This document shows, piece after piece, positions 34,376 through 43,382 of a stretch of DNA of 64,000 nt. Below the pieces are notes generated by a model that saw only the letters and a program-made list of their open reading frames with translations, was not told the DNA's origin and did not search any database. Each line of letters starts with the position of its first letter. Within the stretch, counting starts at the first letter, position 1. A program made the position numbers and the translations under genes. The DNA lies in contig CAWKDG010000002.1 in NCBI GenBank assembly GCA_963848355.1, forward strand, positions 124,001 through 188,000, written 5' to 3'. This stretch comes from CAWKDG01 sp963848355. Its GTDB lineage: Bacteria > Actinomycetota > Acidimicrobiia > Acidimicrobiales > UBA8190.

Positions 34376-35365
34376 GTGATCGACGTCCCGGAGATCGACA
34401 TCGGGCCGCTTTATGACGGAGGCGGGCAGGCCGCCGATGTCGCCGCCTCCCTCGACGCCGCCTGCCGGGACGTCGGCTTCTTCTCCGTCGTCGGCCACGG
34501 GGTGGATCCGGTCCTGCACGCGCGCCTCGACGCGCTGGCCCGACGGTTCTTCGCCCTGCCCACGTCGGAGAAGGACGAGATCGCCATGGCTCGCGGAGGA
34601 CGGGCCTGGCGGGGATGGTTCCCCGTCGGCGGAGAGCTCACCGACGGGCTCCCCGACGACAAGGAGGGGCTCTACTTCGGCACCGACCTCGGGGCCGACC
34701 ACCAGCGCGTCCGTGACGGCGTCGCCATGCACGGGCCCAACCTCTATCCGCGGCGCCCCGGGGATCTCCGGTCCGTGGTGCGGACGTACATGGAGGTCAT
34801 GACGCAGGTGGGTCAGGTCATCCTGTCGGGGATCGCCGTCGGGCTCGGATTGAGCCCGACGTGGTTCGCCGAGGGCCTGACGGCCGACCCCACCGTCCTC
34901 TTCCGCATCTTCCGCTATCCGGCCCGCAGCGGGTCCGAGGACCGGTGGGGCGTCGGTGAGCACACCGACTACGGACTCCTCACCATCGTCGGTCAGGATG
35001 CCTGCGGGGGCCTCCAGGTGCGCACAACCGACGGCTGGGTCGACGTGCCCCCGCGTCCGGGGAGCCTGGTCTGCAATCTGGGTGACATGCTCGAGAGGCT
35101 CACCGGTGGCCGGTACCGTTCGACGCCCCACCGGGTCCGCAACGCCGGCACGACCGACCGCCTCTCGTTCCCCTTCTTTCTCGACCCGTCGTGGGACGCC
35201 ATCGTCGACCGACTGCCCATCGTGGCCCGCCCGGTGGAGGACGACGCCGCCCGGCGGTGGGACCACATGAGCGTCCACGGATTCGACGGCCCCTACGGTG
35301 AGTACCTCATGGCGAAGGTCGGCAAGGTCTTTCCCGACCTCGCCGCCGGGACGATGGCGACATGA
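34376..35365 (+). CDS. 2-oxoglutarate/Fe(II)-dependent oxygenase, isopenicillin-N-synthase family
   Basis: 329 residues from the GTG at 34376. The N-terminal DIOX_N part ('VPEIDIGPLYDGG', 'CRDVGFFSVVGHGVD') and the core with the iron triad are intact: 'GEHTDYGLLTIV' (HxD), 'YRSTPHRVRN' (distal His) and 'TDRLSFPFFLDP' (RxS, 2-oxoglutarate binding). Family members hydroxylate, desaturate or cyclise small molecules and peptides. It overlaps by four bases (ATGA) a gene for a protein with serine at every third residue, so the two are co-translated; that partner is an obvious candidate substrate, which is inference. Confidence 0.93.
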   Translation: MIDVPEIDIGPLYDGGGQAADVAASLDAACRDVGFFSVVGHGVDPVLHARLDALARRFFALPTSEKDEIAMARGGRAWRGWFPVGGELTDGLPDDKEGLYFGTDLGADHQRVRDGVAMHGPNLYPRRPGDLRSVVRTYMEVMTQVGQVILSGIAVGLGLSPTWFAEGLTADPTVLFRIFRYPARSGSEDRWGVGEHTDYGLLTIVGQDACGGLQVRTTDGWVDVPPRPGSLVCNLGDMLERLTGGRYRSTPHRVRNAGTTDRLSFPFFLDPSWDAIVDRLPIVARPVEDDAARRWDHMSVHGFDGPYGEYLMAKVGKVFPDLAAGTMAT

Positions 35366-35703
35366 CGAGCCGACGCCCCGGCGATTCCCCGGCACCGCCG
35401 TCCCGCTGGTCGCTGTGGTCGGAAGACTCGGTGTTGTCCATCGGCTCCAAGGGCTCGTTCCTGTCGATCGGCTCTCTCGGCTCCGCCTTCTCGATCGGAT
35501 CGGTCGGTTCCTTCCTGTCGGCCTTCTCGATCGGTTCGGACCGCTCGTTGTTCTGTGTTCTCTCCTCGCGGTCGCGCTGGTCGATCATGTCGGACCGGTC
35601 ACGCCGTTCGCTCCTGGCCAGTGGGAGAGGTCCGGTGCCGGAGGCGCCGTCGGCCTCGGGTGCCGGCGCCCCCATGCCGCCGGACCGCACGACATCTCCC
35701 TAG
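35362..35703 (+). CDS. Ser-X-X tripeptide-repeat protein coupled to the oxygenase
   Basis: 113 residues. From residue 14 to 83 a serine occupies every third position: 24 consecutive triplets, 23 Ser and one Cys (residue 65), for example SVLSIGSKGSFLSIGSLGS. The X positions in the middle alternate small and bulky apolar residues (IG, LG, FL, AF), giving a 'SIGSxGS' motif, then become Arg/Trp-rich (SRWSIMSDRSRRS). There is no signal peptide. Such strict periodicity suggests a solenoid or extended helix with a serine face, or a precursor peptide. The ATG overlaps the oxygenase stop. The opposite strand is also open with a periodic E-P-I pattern, but start and coupling favour this strand. The 3' end overlaps the convergent GGDEF gene by four bases. 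Confidence 0.65.
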   Translation: MTSRRPGDSPAPPSRWSLWSEDSVLSIGSKGSFLSIGSLGSAFSIGSVGSFLSAFSIGSDRSLFCVLSSRSRWSIMSDRSRRSLLASGRGPVPEAPSASGAGAPMPPDRTTSP

Positions 35704-37814
35704 AGGTGCGGCTCCCGAAGGGGAACGGGGGCCGACTGGCGAACGATCTGATAGCGCCCACGGCCCTGCGCCTTGGCCTGGTACATGGCGGAGTCGGCCC
35801 GGGACACCACCGTCTCATAGGTATCTCCCGAGTCGGGGAACATCGTCACGCCCACGCTGGCCCCGACGGAGAGGGACAGGTCGCGCACACAGAACACTTC
35901 TCCCAGGGCCGTGACGATCTTTGCGGCCACGACCTCGGCGTCGTCGACACTGGCCGTTTCCTGTACGAGTATGCCGAACTCGTCGCCTCCGATGCGGGCC
36001 ACGGTGTCCTCGTTGCGCACGGTGGCGAGAAGGCGCCCGGCCACGGCGGCCAGCAACTCGTCACCGATCTTGTGGCCGTGCGTGTCGTTGACGGCTTTGA
36101 ACCGGTCCAGGTCCACGAAGAGCAGAGCGAGGCGACTCCCGTTACGACGGGCGATGGACAGAGCCTGCGTCACCCGGTCCTCGAAGAGGCGCGAGTTGGC
36201 GAGATCGGTGACGGGGTCGTGCAGGGCCTGGTGACGCACCTCCTCGAGCAGAGCGAGCCCCTCCAGAGAGGTGGCGGCCAGACTGGCGACACCACTGAGT
36301 CGCTCTCGCACGGCGGCATCGCCCTCCAGCTCCTGACCCTCGGGACCGACGACGAGGACACCGAACAGCGTGCTCCGGGCGGTGATGGGCACGAGGACAC
36401 CTGACTCGAGCCCGATCAGGTCCAAGATCTTCCGCAGGACGGGGTCCGATGTCGCCGAGACGAGGGTCGGTGTGGCGATCTCGCTGAGCCGGTTGGCCAG
36501 GCCTTCCTCGCGCATCGCCTTTTGCGCGGGGCCCTTCGCATCGCCACCGGACGATTCCGTCGAGCCCGACCGCACCAAGAGGGCGTCGCCGACGTCCCAC
36601 AGGAGCACATCGGCCCGTTGGCAACGCACGATCTCGGGAAGGGCGTCGGCCAGGCGCTGCGCCACGTCGCCCTTTTTGGACTCCTCGGCCAGGAGCTTCC
36701 CCAGACCCAGCAGGGCGCTGAGCGTGGTGTTGCGGTCGCGTGATTCGTCGAGGACGGCGGCCGTTTCGAGGGCGGCGGCGGCGTGCCCGGCGTAGGCCAT
36801 CAGGAGCGAGCGTTCCTGGGGCAGAAAGCGGTACTGCTCCGGGTAGAAGGCGGCGAGGCGTCCGAAATGACCCCGGGCCGATCCGATGTCGACCACCAGG
36901 CGGGACCCGTCGCTGGCTGCGGGATCACAGTGCAGGACCTCGTGCGCGGCGGCCTCTGCCTCCTGCTCGGTAAATCCGACATGGTGGATCCGGGGCACGG
37001 CGTCACCCGGGAGTTGAGCGACGAGGAGGTACCGGGGGGCTCGCACGGCGACGCCGGCTCGTCGGGTGATCGTCTCGAGCATCGAGTTCACGTCCTGGGT
37101 GGACGAGAGCTCCTGGGCCACCGACTCCAACGACTCGAAGCGCTTCGTCAGGATCTGCATCTGCTCTCTCAACATGACCACTTCGCGCTCGAGGCTCGCC
37201 TCGACCGACGAGGTGGGATCCCAGCTCACCTTGATGAGACACCGGGAGTCGCCCCGCGTCAGGCACTCGATCTCCTCGACGTCGGCCGGCTCCATCCCGA
37301 AGAGCACGGGGAATTGCGACAGCGCCCCCACGGTGTACCCGCAGAAGAGGGAATCCCTGGTGTGACCTGGCGTCGCCACGCTGATCAGGCCGTGCGCATC
37401 CCCCACCTCGACGACCTCGGCGTGGGTGATGGTCGACTGCTTGGCCGAGATGGCCGGATAGGCGCGGATCATCTCCGCCGGGGATCCGATGGAGCGCAGA
37501 AGCGCCAGCACTTCGGTCCCGGCGTAGCGGCGGAACACCTCCCGTCCGGCCTTGCGTCCGATGTCGGGATCACCGAGGACCTCGGCGGCGGTACGGAAGA
37601 GGGCCAGTCCCTGGGGGTACGAGCTCCATCCGTCGGGGCGCTCCAGGTCGGCCGCCGATCGACCCTCGCCCGCCTCGGCCAGGACCCGCGTGACGGCGTC
37701 GTCACCTCCGGCCCGGTGCACCACGGCCAGGAGGGCCCCGAGCATGGAGTTGGCCAGTTGTCGCGTGCCCTCGGAGTCACCCACGTGAGGGGGATCGACC
37801 AATGCGTCGCTCAT
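35700..37814 (-). CDS. Diguanylate cyclase with V4R-like sensory and GAF domains
   Basis: 704 residues from the ATG at 37814. Residues about 20-190 resemble the V4R/heme-NO-binding-like sensory fold ('GLISVATPGHTRDSLFCGYT', 'VEEIECLTRGDSRCLIKVSW'). A short coiled coil follows ('VMLREQMQILTKRFESLESV'), then one or two GAF domains (about 245-530) and a GGDEF domain with 'LALLFVDLDRFKAVNDTHGH' and 'TVARIGGDEFGILV'. An RxxD inhibitory site (RNED) lies five residues before GGDEF, so product inhibition is expected. It makes cyclic di-GMP in response to an unknown cytoplasmic signal. Confidence 0.92.
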   Translation of the reverse strand: MSDALVDPPHVGDSEGTRQLANSMLGALLAVVHRAGGDDAVTRVLAEAGEGRSAADLERPDGWSSYPQGLALFRTAAEVLGDPDIGRKAGREVFRRYAGTEVLALLRSIGSPAEMIRAYPAISAKQSTITHAEVVEVGDAHGLISVATPGHTRDSLFCGYTVGALSQFPVLFGMEPADVEEIECLTRGDSRCLIKVSWDPTSSVEASLEREVVMLREQMQILTKRFESLESVAQELSSTQDVNSMLETITRRAGVAVRAPRYLLVAQLPGDAVPRIHHVGFTEQEAEAAAHEVLHCDPAASDGSRLVVDIGSARGHFGRLAAFYPEQYRFLPQERSLLMAYAGHAAAALETAAVLDESRDRNTTLSALLGLGKLLAEESKKGDVAQRLADALPEIVRCQRADVLLWDVGDALLVRSGSTESSGGDAKGPAQKAMREEGLANRLSEIATPTLVSATSDPVLRKILDLIGLESGVLVPITARSTLFGVLVVGPEGQELEGDAAVRERLSGVASLAATSLEGLALLEEVRHQALHDPVTDLANSRLFEDRVTQALSIARRNGSRLALLFVDLDRFKAVNDTHGHKIGDELLAAVAGRLLATVRNEDTVARIGGDEFGILVQETASVDDAEVVAAKIVTALGEVFCVRDLSLSVGASVGVTMFPDSGDTYETVVSRADSAMYQAKAQGRGRYQIVRQSAPVPLREPHL

Positions 37815-38249
37815 CTTGATCGCCCGACACCGACGTGCCGTGGCCCACCGTTGCAGCCTGCAATCACCCTCCGGCGCCCCCATCCAGGCCCGGATGCGGG
37901 CGGGTCGGTGCTCCACGTCGGGGAGCGGCCGTGCCCGCGGCGACGAGCCGTCGGAAATTTGTTCCCCGGTTGGGCGCGGCCGCCGTCGTCGGAGCGTTCG
38001 CGGTCCTCGGTGACCCCGCTCGACGGTCGCCGGTCCGGTCGTCGACCTCCTTCCTCCCAGTGGCTTCCTCCCAGTGGCTTCCTCCCAGTGGCTTCCTCCC
38101 AGTGGCCACGGAGAGAAGCGGCACCAACGCAACGAGCCGTTCCGACCCACTCGGACGGGCAGGGCCGGGGGCTCTGGAATACCGTTCCGCTCGGGGGGGT
38201 TTTCACAGCCGAGTCAAAGGCGGGGCCGACCGACGGGGAGGTGGGCGAC
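37815..38249. other. Intergenic region between divergent genes, with a minisatellite
   Basis: 435 bases between the GGDEF gene (left) and the DMT transporter gene (right). Apart from the four-copy 14-base repeat at 38050-38105 I see no gene. The ribosome site GGGGAGG of the transporter lies at its right end. Confidence 0.55.
38050..38105 (+). repeat. 14-base tandem repeat, four exact copies
   Basis: CTTCCTCCCAGTGG is repeated four times without change at 38050, 38064, 38078 and 38092. It is a variable-number candidate, lying in the promoter region of the divergent GGDEF and transporter genes. Confidence 0.9.
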
Positions 38250-39143
38250 ATGGTCTACGTGCTCGCCGTCGCCGGTGCCCTGTCCAACGCGCTCACGACC
38301 ATCCTCCAGCGCATGGGCGTGGAAGACGCCCCGGCGGAGACGTCTCTGCACTGGAGCCTGATCGCCTACGCCGTCCGGCGGAAGGTGTGGTTGCTCGGTT
38401 GTCTCGGCCTCATCGCCGGATTCCTCCTGCAGGCCTTCGCCCTCCACGTGGGCCGTCTCACCGTCGTGCAACCCATCTTGACGCTCGAGCTGCCGTTCCT
38501 GGTGGCCATCTTGGCCTTCTGGTTCCGCAAGCACCTCAGCTGGAAGGAGTGGACCGGGGCCATCGTCGCCACCGCGGGCCTGGCCCTTTTCCTCGCCGTG
38601 GCCGTCCCCACGGGCGGTGACCTCGTCCCGGGGCTGCGGGAATGGGGGATCGCCGCCTTCGCCGTCCTCCTCGGCTCGGCCGTCTCGGTCGGACTCGCCC
38701 AGTTCGGTCCGCCGGCGTGGCGGGCGGCGACGTTCGGAGCGTCGGCCGCCATCATGTTCGCCTTCACCGCCGCCCTCATCAAGCAGGTCACAGCCGATTT
38801 CCACCCCGCGTGGTACATGGTCCTGACCCAGTGGCACGTCTACGCCATGGCCGTCACCGGGCTCGTCGCCGTGTTCCTGGCCCAGAATGCCTTCCACGCC
38901 GGCCCCGTCACCGCGTCACAGGCCGCCCTCGTCATCGTCGACCCGCTGGCCTCGATCGCCATCGGCATCGGCCTCTTCGGCGACACGATCCACACGGCGG
39001 GCGCCCGGACCCCGCTCGAGATCGCCGCTCTGGTGGGGTTGTTCGCCGGCGCCTTCGTCCTGTCGAGGTCTCCTCTGATCGCCCACATCAAGTCCGACGA
39101 GCCCCTGGACCTGGCCAAGGTCGACGTCGCCGGCCTGTCCTGA
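38250..39143 (+). CDS. DMT-superfamily (EamA-like) membrane transporter
   Basis: 297 residues from the ATG at 38250, eight bases after GGGGAGG. About nine to ten hydrophobic helices fill the protein; 'QAFALHVGRLTVVQPILTLE' and 'NAFHAGPVTASQAALVIVDP' are the paired DMT signature segments of the two halves. The C-terminus is a short charged cytoplasmic tail. Substrates of this group include metabolites and Mg2+ (NIPA-like); it cannot be assigned here. Confidence 0.85.
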   Translation: MVYVLAVAGALSNALTTILQRMGVEDAPAETSLHWSLIAYAVRRKVWLLGCLGLIAGFLLQAFALHVGRLTVVQPILTLELPFLVAILAFWFRKHLSWKEWTGAIVATAGLALFLAVAVPTGGDLVPGLREWGIAAFAVLLGSAVSVGLAQFGPPAWRAATFGASAAIMFAFTAALIKQVTADFHPAWYMVLTQWHVYAMAVTGLVAVFLAQNAFHAGPVTASQAALVIVDPLASIAIGIGLFGDTIHTAGARTPLEIAALVGLFAGAFVLSRSPLIAHIKSDEPLDLAKVDVAGLS

Positions 39144-39170
39144 CGGCGATGGCCACCGTGACGACGACCC

Positions 39171-40556
39171 CTACCCTGACGACGAGGGTGCCGGACGCAC
39201 CTCGGGCTTGAAGCCCGGAGCCGGCAGCAGCGAGTCGGAAACGCAGTAGAACCCGGTCTTCGGCGTGGGGGGTACCCGGACGATCTGACCGTTCACGACC
39301 TGGGCGAGGATCACGCACGAACCGGGAACGTTCTGAGCCGGGTCCGACGTCGTGATCAAGCCACTGGCGTTGAAGCTCGTGATCTTGTCCAACGCCGCCT
39401 CGAGACCGGCCCGCGTCGGCGGGTCCCCGGCACCCCGCAGACCCTGGACGAAGAGCTGGGCCGAGGCCCAGCCGAAGAGCGACTGCAGCTCGAAGTTGGC
39501 GGTCGGGTCGGCGATCTTCATCCACTTGGTGTAGAGCTTCACCGCCGGCAGGTCGGAATCGGCCCCCAGATAGAGCACATACCCGATCTCGATGTACATG
39601 CCGTTCACGGCGGCCCCGCCGTCCTTCACCAGGTTGGCCGAGTAGGCGTCGCCCTGGATGTTGACGGGTGAGAAGTTCTGCTGCTGCATCTCCTCGGCCA
39701 CCGTGGCGGCGTACGAATCGGGCAGCTGCTGGGTGAAGAACATCTGGACGCCGCGGGACTTCATGGTCAGGACGTTGGCCAGGAACGTCGTCTGGCTGGG
39801 CGTGAAGCCGGCGTCGTAGACGATCTTGAAGCCCTGGGACTCCGCTCCCCGCTCGAACGCCTTCTCGGCCTCGATCGTGGCCGGTGTGTCGTTGGCCCAG
39901 AGGATGCCCACGTGCTTGATGGCCTTCGGGAACTTCTCCTTGAGCAGTTTGAAGATCGTGATCGGGTCATCGTTGTCATTGTTGGGAACGGGACTGTAGG
40001 CCGTGGGGAGATTCGACAGGTCAGGGTCGAGCGGATAGGCGACGTCGGGCATCCCGGCCGCCTTGATGAGGGGCTCCTCGGCCGCATCGTCCAACGAGAA
40101 GCCGCCGACGAGGGCGAAGTCGTTCTTGATCTGGGCGGACGTGGCGTTGGCCACGGTGCCGTCGTTGTAGGCGCTGTCCTGGGCGTCGAGCTTGATCATG
40201 CGCCCGTTCACCCCGCCGAGGCTGTCGATGTAGTCGAAGTAGGCCTCGGTCCCGTCCTCGGCTCCCTTGAACAGACCGGGGAGTGGTGCCGTCAGGTCGT
40301 CGACCTGTCCGACGGTGACCGTCGTGCTCGTCACCCCGGGGGTCGCTGTCCCCGGCGCCGTCGTGGAGGCACTCGATCCCGACGTCGTCGCAGTCGTGGA
40401 GGAGGACGACGACTGCGCTCCCGGCGGCGTCGACGACGAGCAGGCGGCCGCCACCAGGGCGAGGGCGGCCACAGCCACGGCCGTCCCGGTTCGCCTGACC
40501 CCGGGTCGGCGCCCGGTCCCCTGTGCGGTCGACCGGATGCGGGTCACGATGTCCAT
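39171..40556 (-). CDS. ABC transporter substrate-binding lipoprotein, branched-chain amino-acid type
   Basis: 461 residues. A signal peptide ends in lipobox 'LALVAAACSS' and is followed by a Ser/Thr-rich linker (residues 40-75). The mature domain is a type I periplasmic fold ('TVTVGQVDDLTAPLPGLFKG', 'LGGVNGRMIKLDAQDSAY', 'HVGILWANDTPATIEAEKAF', 'GVQMFFTQQLPDSYAATV'), as in LivJ-like receptors. No permease or ATPase of the Liv system is adjacent, so it is an orphan receptor or part of a distant system. Confidence 0.92.
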   Translation of the reverse strand: MDIVTRIRSTAQGTGRRPGVRRTGTAVAVAALALVAAACSSSTPPGAQSSSSSTTATTSGSSASTTAPGTATPGVTSTTVTVGQVDDLTAPLPGLFKGAEDGTEAYFDYIDSLGGVNGRMIKLDAQDSAYNDGTVANATSAQIKNDFALVGGFSLDDAAEEPLIKAAGMPDVAYPLDPDLSNLPTAYSPVPNNDNDDPITIFKLLKEKFPKAIKHVGILWANDTPATIEAEKAFERGAESQGFKIVYDAGFTPSQTTFLANVLTMKSRGVQMFFTQQLPDSYAATVAEEMQQQNFSPVNIQGDAYSANLVKDGGAAVNGMYIEIGYVLYLGADSDLPAVKLYTKWMKIADPTANFELQSLFGWASAQLFVQGLRGAGDPPTRAGLEAALDKITSFNASGLITTSDPAQNVPGSCVILAQVVNGQIVRVPPTPKTGFYCVSDSLLPAPGFKPEVRPAPSSSG

Positions 40557-40646
40557 GATGCCCCCTCGGGTCCCACCCTCGCCCGGTCCTCCCGGCGAGC
40601 CGTCAGCTTGTCACGGCAGGCGGCCGGAGGGGCTTCCGATTCCCGG

Positions 40647-41450
40647 TCAAGCAGTGGCCGCCGGCGCCGGCGACGCGGGGTCGTCCCCTCTGACATCCCT
40701 GCGGGTGATCGTCAGGTAGGCGACGAATCCGACGATCACGACCGTGAAAGCCAGACTCACCGGGCCGTCGCCCCATGCCAACCCGCCGACGCGATGGGAC
40801 TTGCTCATCCAATCGGCGAACGACGCCCCCAGCGGTCGGGTCACGACGTACGCGAACCAGAAGGCGAAGATCTCGTTCATGCCCAGGAAGCGATAGGCCA
40901 GAGCGGGCAGGGCGATCAAGCCGGCGAACATCAGGCCCGACACGAGGTAGCCGAGGTGCAAGGTCGTCGCCGTCATGTCGCCGAGGGCGGTGCCGAGGGC
41001 GAAGGTGGCAATGACAGTGGCCCAGTAGAAGCCTTCACGGCGGGGGTTGTCGATGCTGTGGATGGAGAGGGTCTTCTCGGACGCGTACCAGGCGACGAAG
41101 ACGCCGGCCAGGACGATGGCGAAGAAGGGGGTGGAGACGTCGTAGGGGACGCCGAACTGGATGTGCAGGACGTCCGCCGCCATCGTTCCGAAGACGGCCA
41201 CCATGGCCACCGCCAACCAGTAGATCCATGCCACGTAGCGACGCGCCCAGAACTGGAGAGCCAGGGCCAGCACGAGGGCGATGAAGCCAAGCGCCACGGC
41301 CACGACCGGAGGGAGCCGCTTCACGAGGTAGTCCGAGGTCGCCTCGCCCATGGCCGTCGTCAACACTTTCGTGATCCAGAAGTAGACGGTGAGTTCGGGA
41401 ACCTTTCTCATTTCTCGATCGGAGCCACCGAAGAGTCGGGACATGGTCAT
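40647..41450 (-). CDS. COG4705-type polytopic membrane protein
   Basis: 267 residues from the ATG at 41450 (a second ATG two codons on). It has seven or eight hydrophobic helices. 'KVPELTVYFWITKVLTTAMG', 'EATSDYLVKRLPP' and a second copy-like 'FWFAYVVTRPLGASFADWMS' indicate an internal repeat of the pattern W(x)TKxLTTAxGExxSD/YxxTRPLGAxxADW, characteristic of COG4705. The function is not established. It is 14 bases downstream of another membrane-protein gene, likely in one operon. Confidence 0.82.
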   Translation of the reverse strand: MTMSRLFGGSDREMRKVPELTVYFWITKVLTTAMGEATSDYLVKRLPPVVAVALGFIALVLALALQFWARRYVAWIYWLAVAMVAVFGTMAADVLHIQFGVPYDVSTPFFAIVLAGVFVAWYASEKTLSIHSIDNPRREGFYWATVIATFALGTALGDMTATTLHLGYLVSGLMFAGLIALPALAYRFLGMNEIFAFWFAYVVTRPLGASFADWMSKSHRVGGLAWGDGPVSLAFTVVIVGFVAYLTITRRDVRGDDPASPAPAATA

Positions 41451-41464
41451 GGCCGTGACGTCGA

Positions 41465-41959
41465 TCAGCGGGAGCCGGAGGCTCGTCGTGCCGGAGCCAG
41501 ATGGACGAGCGAGTTGTACGTCACCACGGCGATGGCGAGATGCATGACCATCAGGATGGCGACGGCCCTCACGGGCTGGCCCTTCCCCAGGATCCACAGA
41601 TCGGGGAGCCACAGGACCAGCGTGACGAGGACGGCCAGACGAAGGAACAGCCAATGCGGGGAGGACGAGATCCTGGCGACGATGGGCCATGCGACACAGG
41701 CGATCACCACTCCGATGACGGTCAGCTTCCCGTAGTCCGAGAATCGGAAGTGCACGTAGCCCTTGGTGGCGGGGAACACCGACGTCCCGATGGCCACCAG
41801 GACGGCATCGGCGGCCAGGGACCCGGCGATGGCGACGGCGACGGCGAGCGACAGCCCGAGTGGTCGGGGTTGCCGGTGGCGGGGAGCGAAGTCGACCCTG
41901 ACGAGGGTGAGAACGCGCTCGACCGGGGTCTGTCGTTCTGGCGGCGACGGGACCCCCAC
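41465..41959 (-). CDS. Four-helix membrane protein (DUF6069-like)
   Basis: 164 residues. Hydrophobic segments lie near residues 37-60, 78-97, 104-122 and 130-150. 'YVHFRFSDYGKLTVIGVVIA' and 'VMHLAIAVVTYNSLVHLAP' match a small family of unknown actinobacterial membrane proteins; the family name is tentative. It is followed directly by the COG4705 gene and is divergent from the histidine kinase. Confidence 0.65.
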   Translation of the reverse strand: MGVPSPPERQTPVERVLTLVRVDFAPRHRQPRPLGLSLAVAVAIAGSLAADAVLVAIGTSVFPATKGYVHFRFSDYGKLTVIGVVIACVAWPIVARISSSPHWLFLRLAVLVTLVLWLPDLWILGKGQPVRAVAILMVMHLAIAVVTYNSLVHLAPARRASGSR

Positions 41960-42158
41960 GAGCGCGAATCTACGTGGGCACCACCGGTCGTGCCGACCGT
42001 CCCGAGGATGAATTCCAGCACTCCCCTCTCATCCTCGAGTCTGAGACCGATGGTGCCGGATGGCCCGCCACCAGGAGATTCGATGCACGTTGGGCTGCCG
42101 TCGGAGCTGGACAGGAGCGGTACGCTCGTGCCAGAGCACGAACCGGGGACGTGGGACA

Positions 42159-43382
42159 GTGAGCACAGTCGTCGACACCGCCGGTCCGGGCCCCGGATCG
42201 CTGCGGTCTGCGACGGAGATCGGTGGCGGTCTCTTCGGGGTCGGACGTCGATTGGTCCACGCGCACGCCGTCGCCACCGACGCCCTGACGGCCGTGGGCC
42301 TCCTCGCGCTGTCGACGCTGTGGCTGGCGTTCTCGCCCTTTGCGGGGGTGGGAACGGCCCTCGTCCAGGGCGGTCTGATCGTGCCCCTCATCTGGCGCCG
42401 GTCGCATCCCACGGCGACGTTTCTCGTCGTGTCGGCCGTGGCCCTGGCTCAGTGGGTACTGGGCTACCGCCTCATCGGTGACGCCGCCATCCTGATCGCC
42501 CTCTATACCGTGGCCGTCCACCAGTCCCGACCGAGAGCTTTGATGGCAACAGGGATCCTCGAAGTCGGAGCGGCCATGGCGGCCACCCGGTGGGTGCCGG
42601 CGGGAACCGTGCCGAGATCGTTCCTCTTTCTCACCGCCACCGTCGCCGCCGCCCTCTTCGTCGGATTCACGGTGCGGTCGGGAAGTGAGTACATGGGCTG
42701 GCTGGCCGAGAGGGCCGAACGTCTCGAGGTCGAGCGCGACCAGCAGAAGGCGATCGGAGCGGCGCTCGAACGGACCCGGATCGCCCGCGAGGTTCACGAC
42801 ATCGTCGCCCACAGCTTGTCGGTGGTCATCACGCTGGCCGATGCGGCATCGGTGACCAACGCCTCCGACCCGGCGCGGGCCACCGAAGCCATGCGCCAGG
42901 CCTCGGACGTCGCGCGCCAGGCACTCGGCGACATGCGGACGGTGATCAACGTCATGCGGACCGAGGAACCCCGGGCCCAACTCGGTCCTCAACCCGACAT
43001 CGCCCAGCTCGGCGAGCTGTTCGAGCGGGTACGAGCCACCGGACTCGAGGTGGATACCGAGATCGAGGGCGACGCCTTCGCCCTGGGCGCCGCCACCGAG
43101 CTCACCGTCTACCGGATCATCCAGGAAGCACTCACCAATACGATCAAGCACTCCTCGGCCGCCAGAGCCGGTGTCGTGCTCCGGTACCGGCGTCCCCTGG
43201 TCGAGGTCGTCGTGACCGATGACGGACGCGGGTCGGGACGTCCCGCCGGCGAAGGACACGGGATCGAGGGGATGCGCGAACGCGCCAACCTCCACGGCGG
43301 GACGCTCGAGGCGGGACCGTCCGCCGGCGGCGGGTGGTGGGTCTCGGCCACCCTGCGATCGGAGACCATGGTGCGCCCGTGA
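42159..43382 (+). CDS. Sensor histidine kinase, NarL/DesK type
   Basis: 407 residues from a GTG at 42159. Four to five membrane helices span residues about 40-170, without a large extracytoplasmic domain. The HisKA_3 motif 'TRIAREVHDIVAHSLSVVI' supplies the phosphorylated His. The ATPase part has 'IIQEALTNTIKHSSAARAG' and 'DDGRGSGRPAGEGHGIEGM' plus 'GGTLEAGPSAGGGW'. It overlaps its response regulator gene by four bases. The signal is unknown; the neighbouring membrane proteins are divergent. Confidence 0.94.
   Translation: MSTVVDTAGPGPGSLRSATEIGGGLFGVGRRLVHAHAVATDALTAVGLLALSTLWLAFSPFAGVGTALVQGGLIVPLIWRRSHPTATFLVVSAVALAQWVLGYRLIGDAAILIALYTVAVHQSRPRALMATGILEVGAAMAATRWVPAGTVPRSFLFLTATVAAALFVGFTVRSGSEYMGWLAERAERLEVERDQQKAIGAALERTRIAREVHDIVAHSLSVVITLADAASVTNASDPARATEAMRQASDVARQALGDMRTVINVMRTEEPRAQLGPQPDIAQLGELFERVRATGLEVDTEIEGDAFALGAATELTVYRIIQEALTNTIKHSSAARAGVVLRYRRPLVEVVVTDDGRGSGRPAGEGHGIEGMRERANLHGGTLEAGPSAGGGWWVSATLRSETMVRP

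Noticed and set aside
35307..35690. Opposite-strand E-P-I periodic ORF taken as the real gene
   Set aside because: It lacks the four-base coupling that the plus-strand ORF has with the oxygenase and runs into the oxygenase coding region; kept only as an ambiguity.
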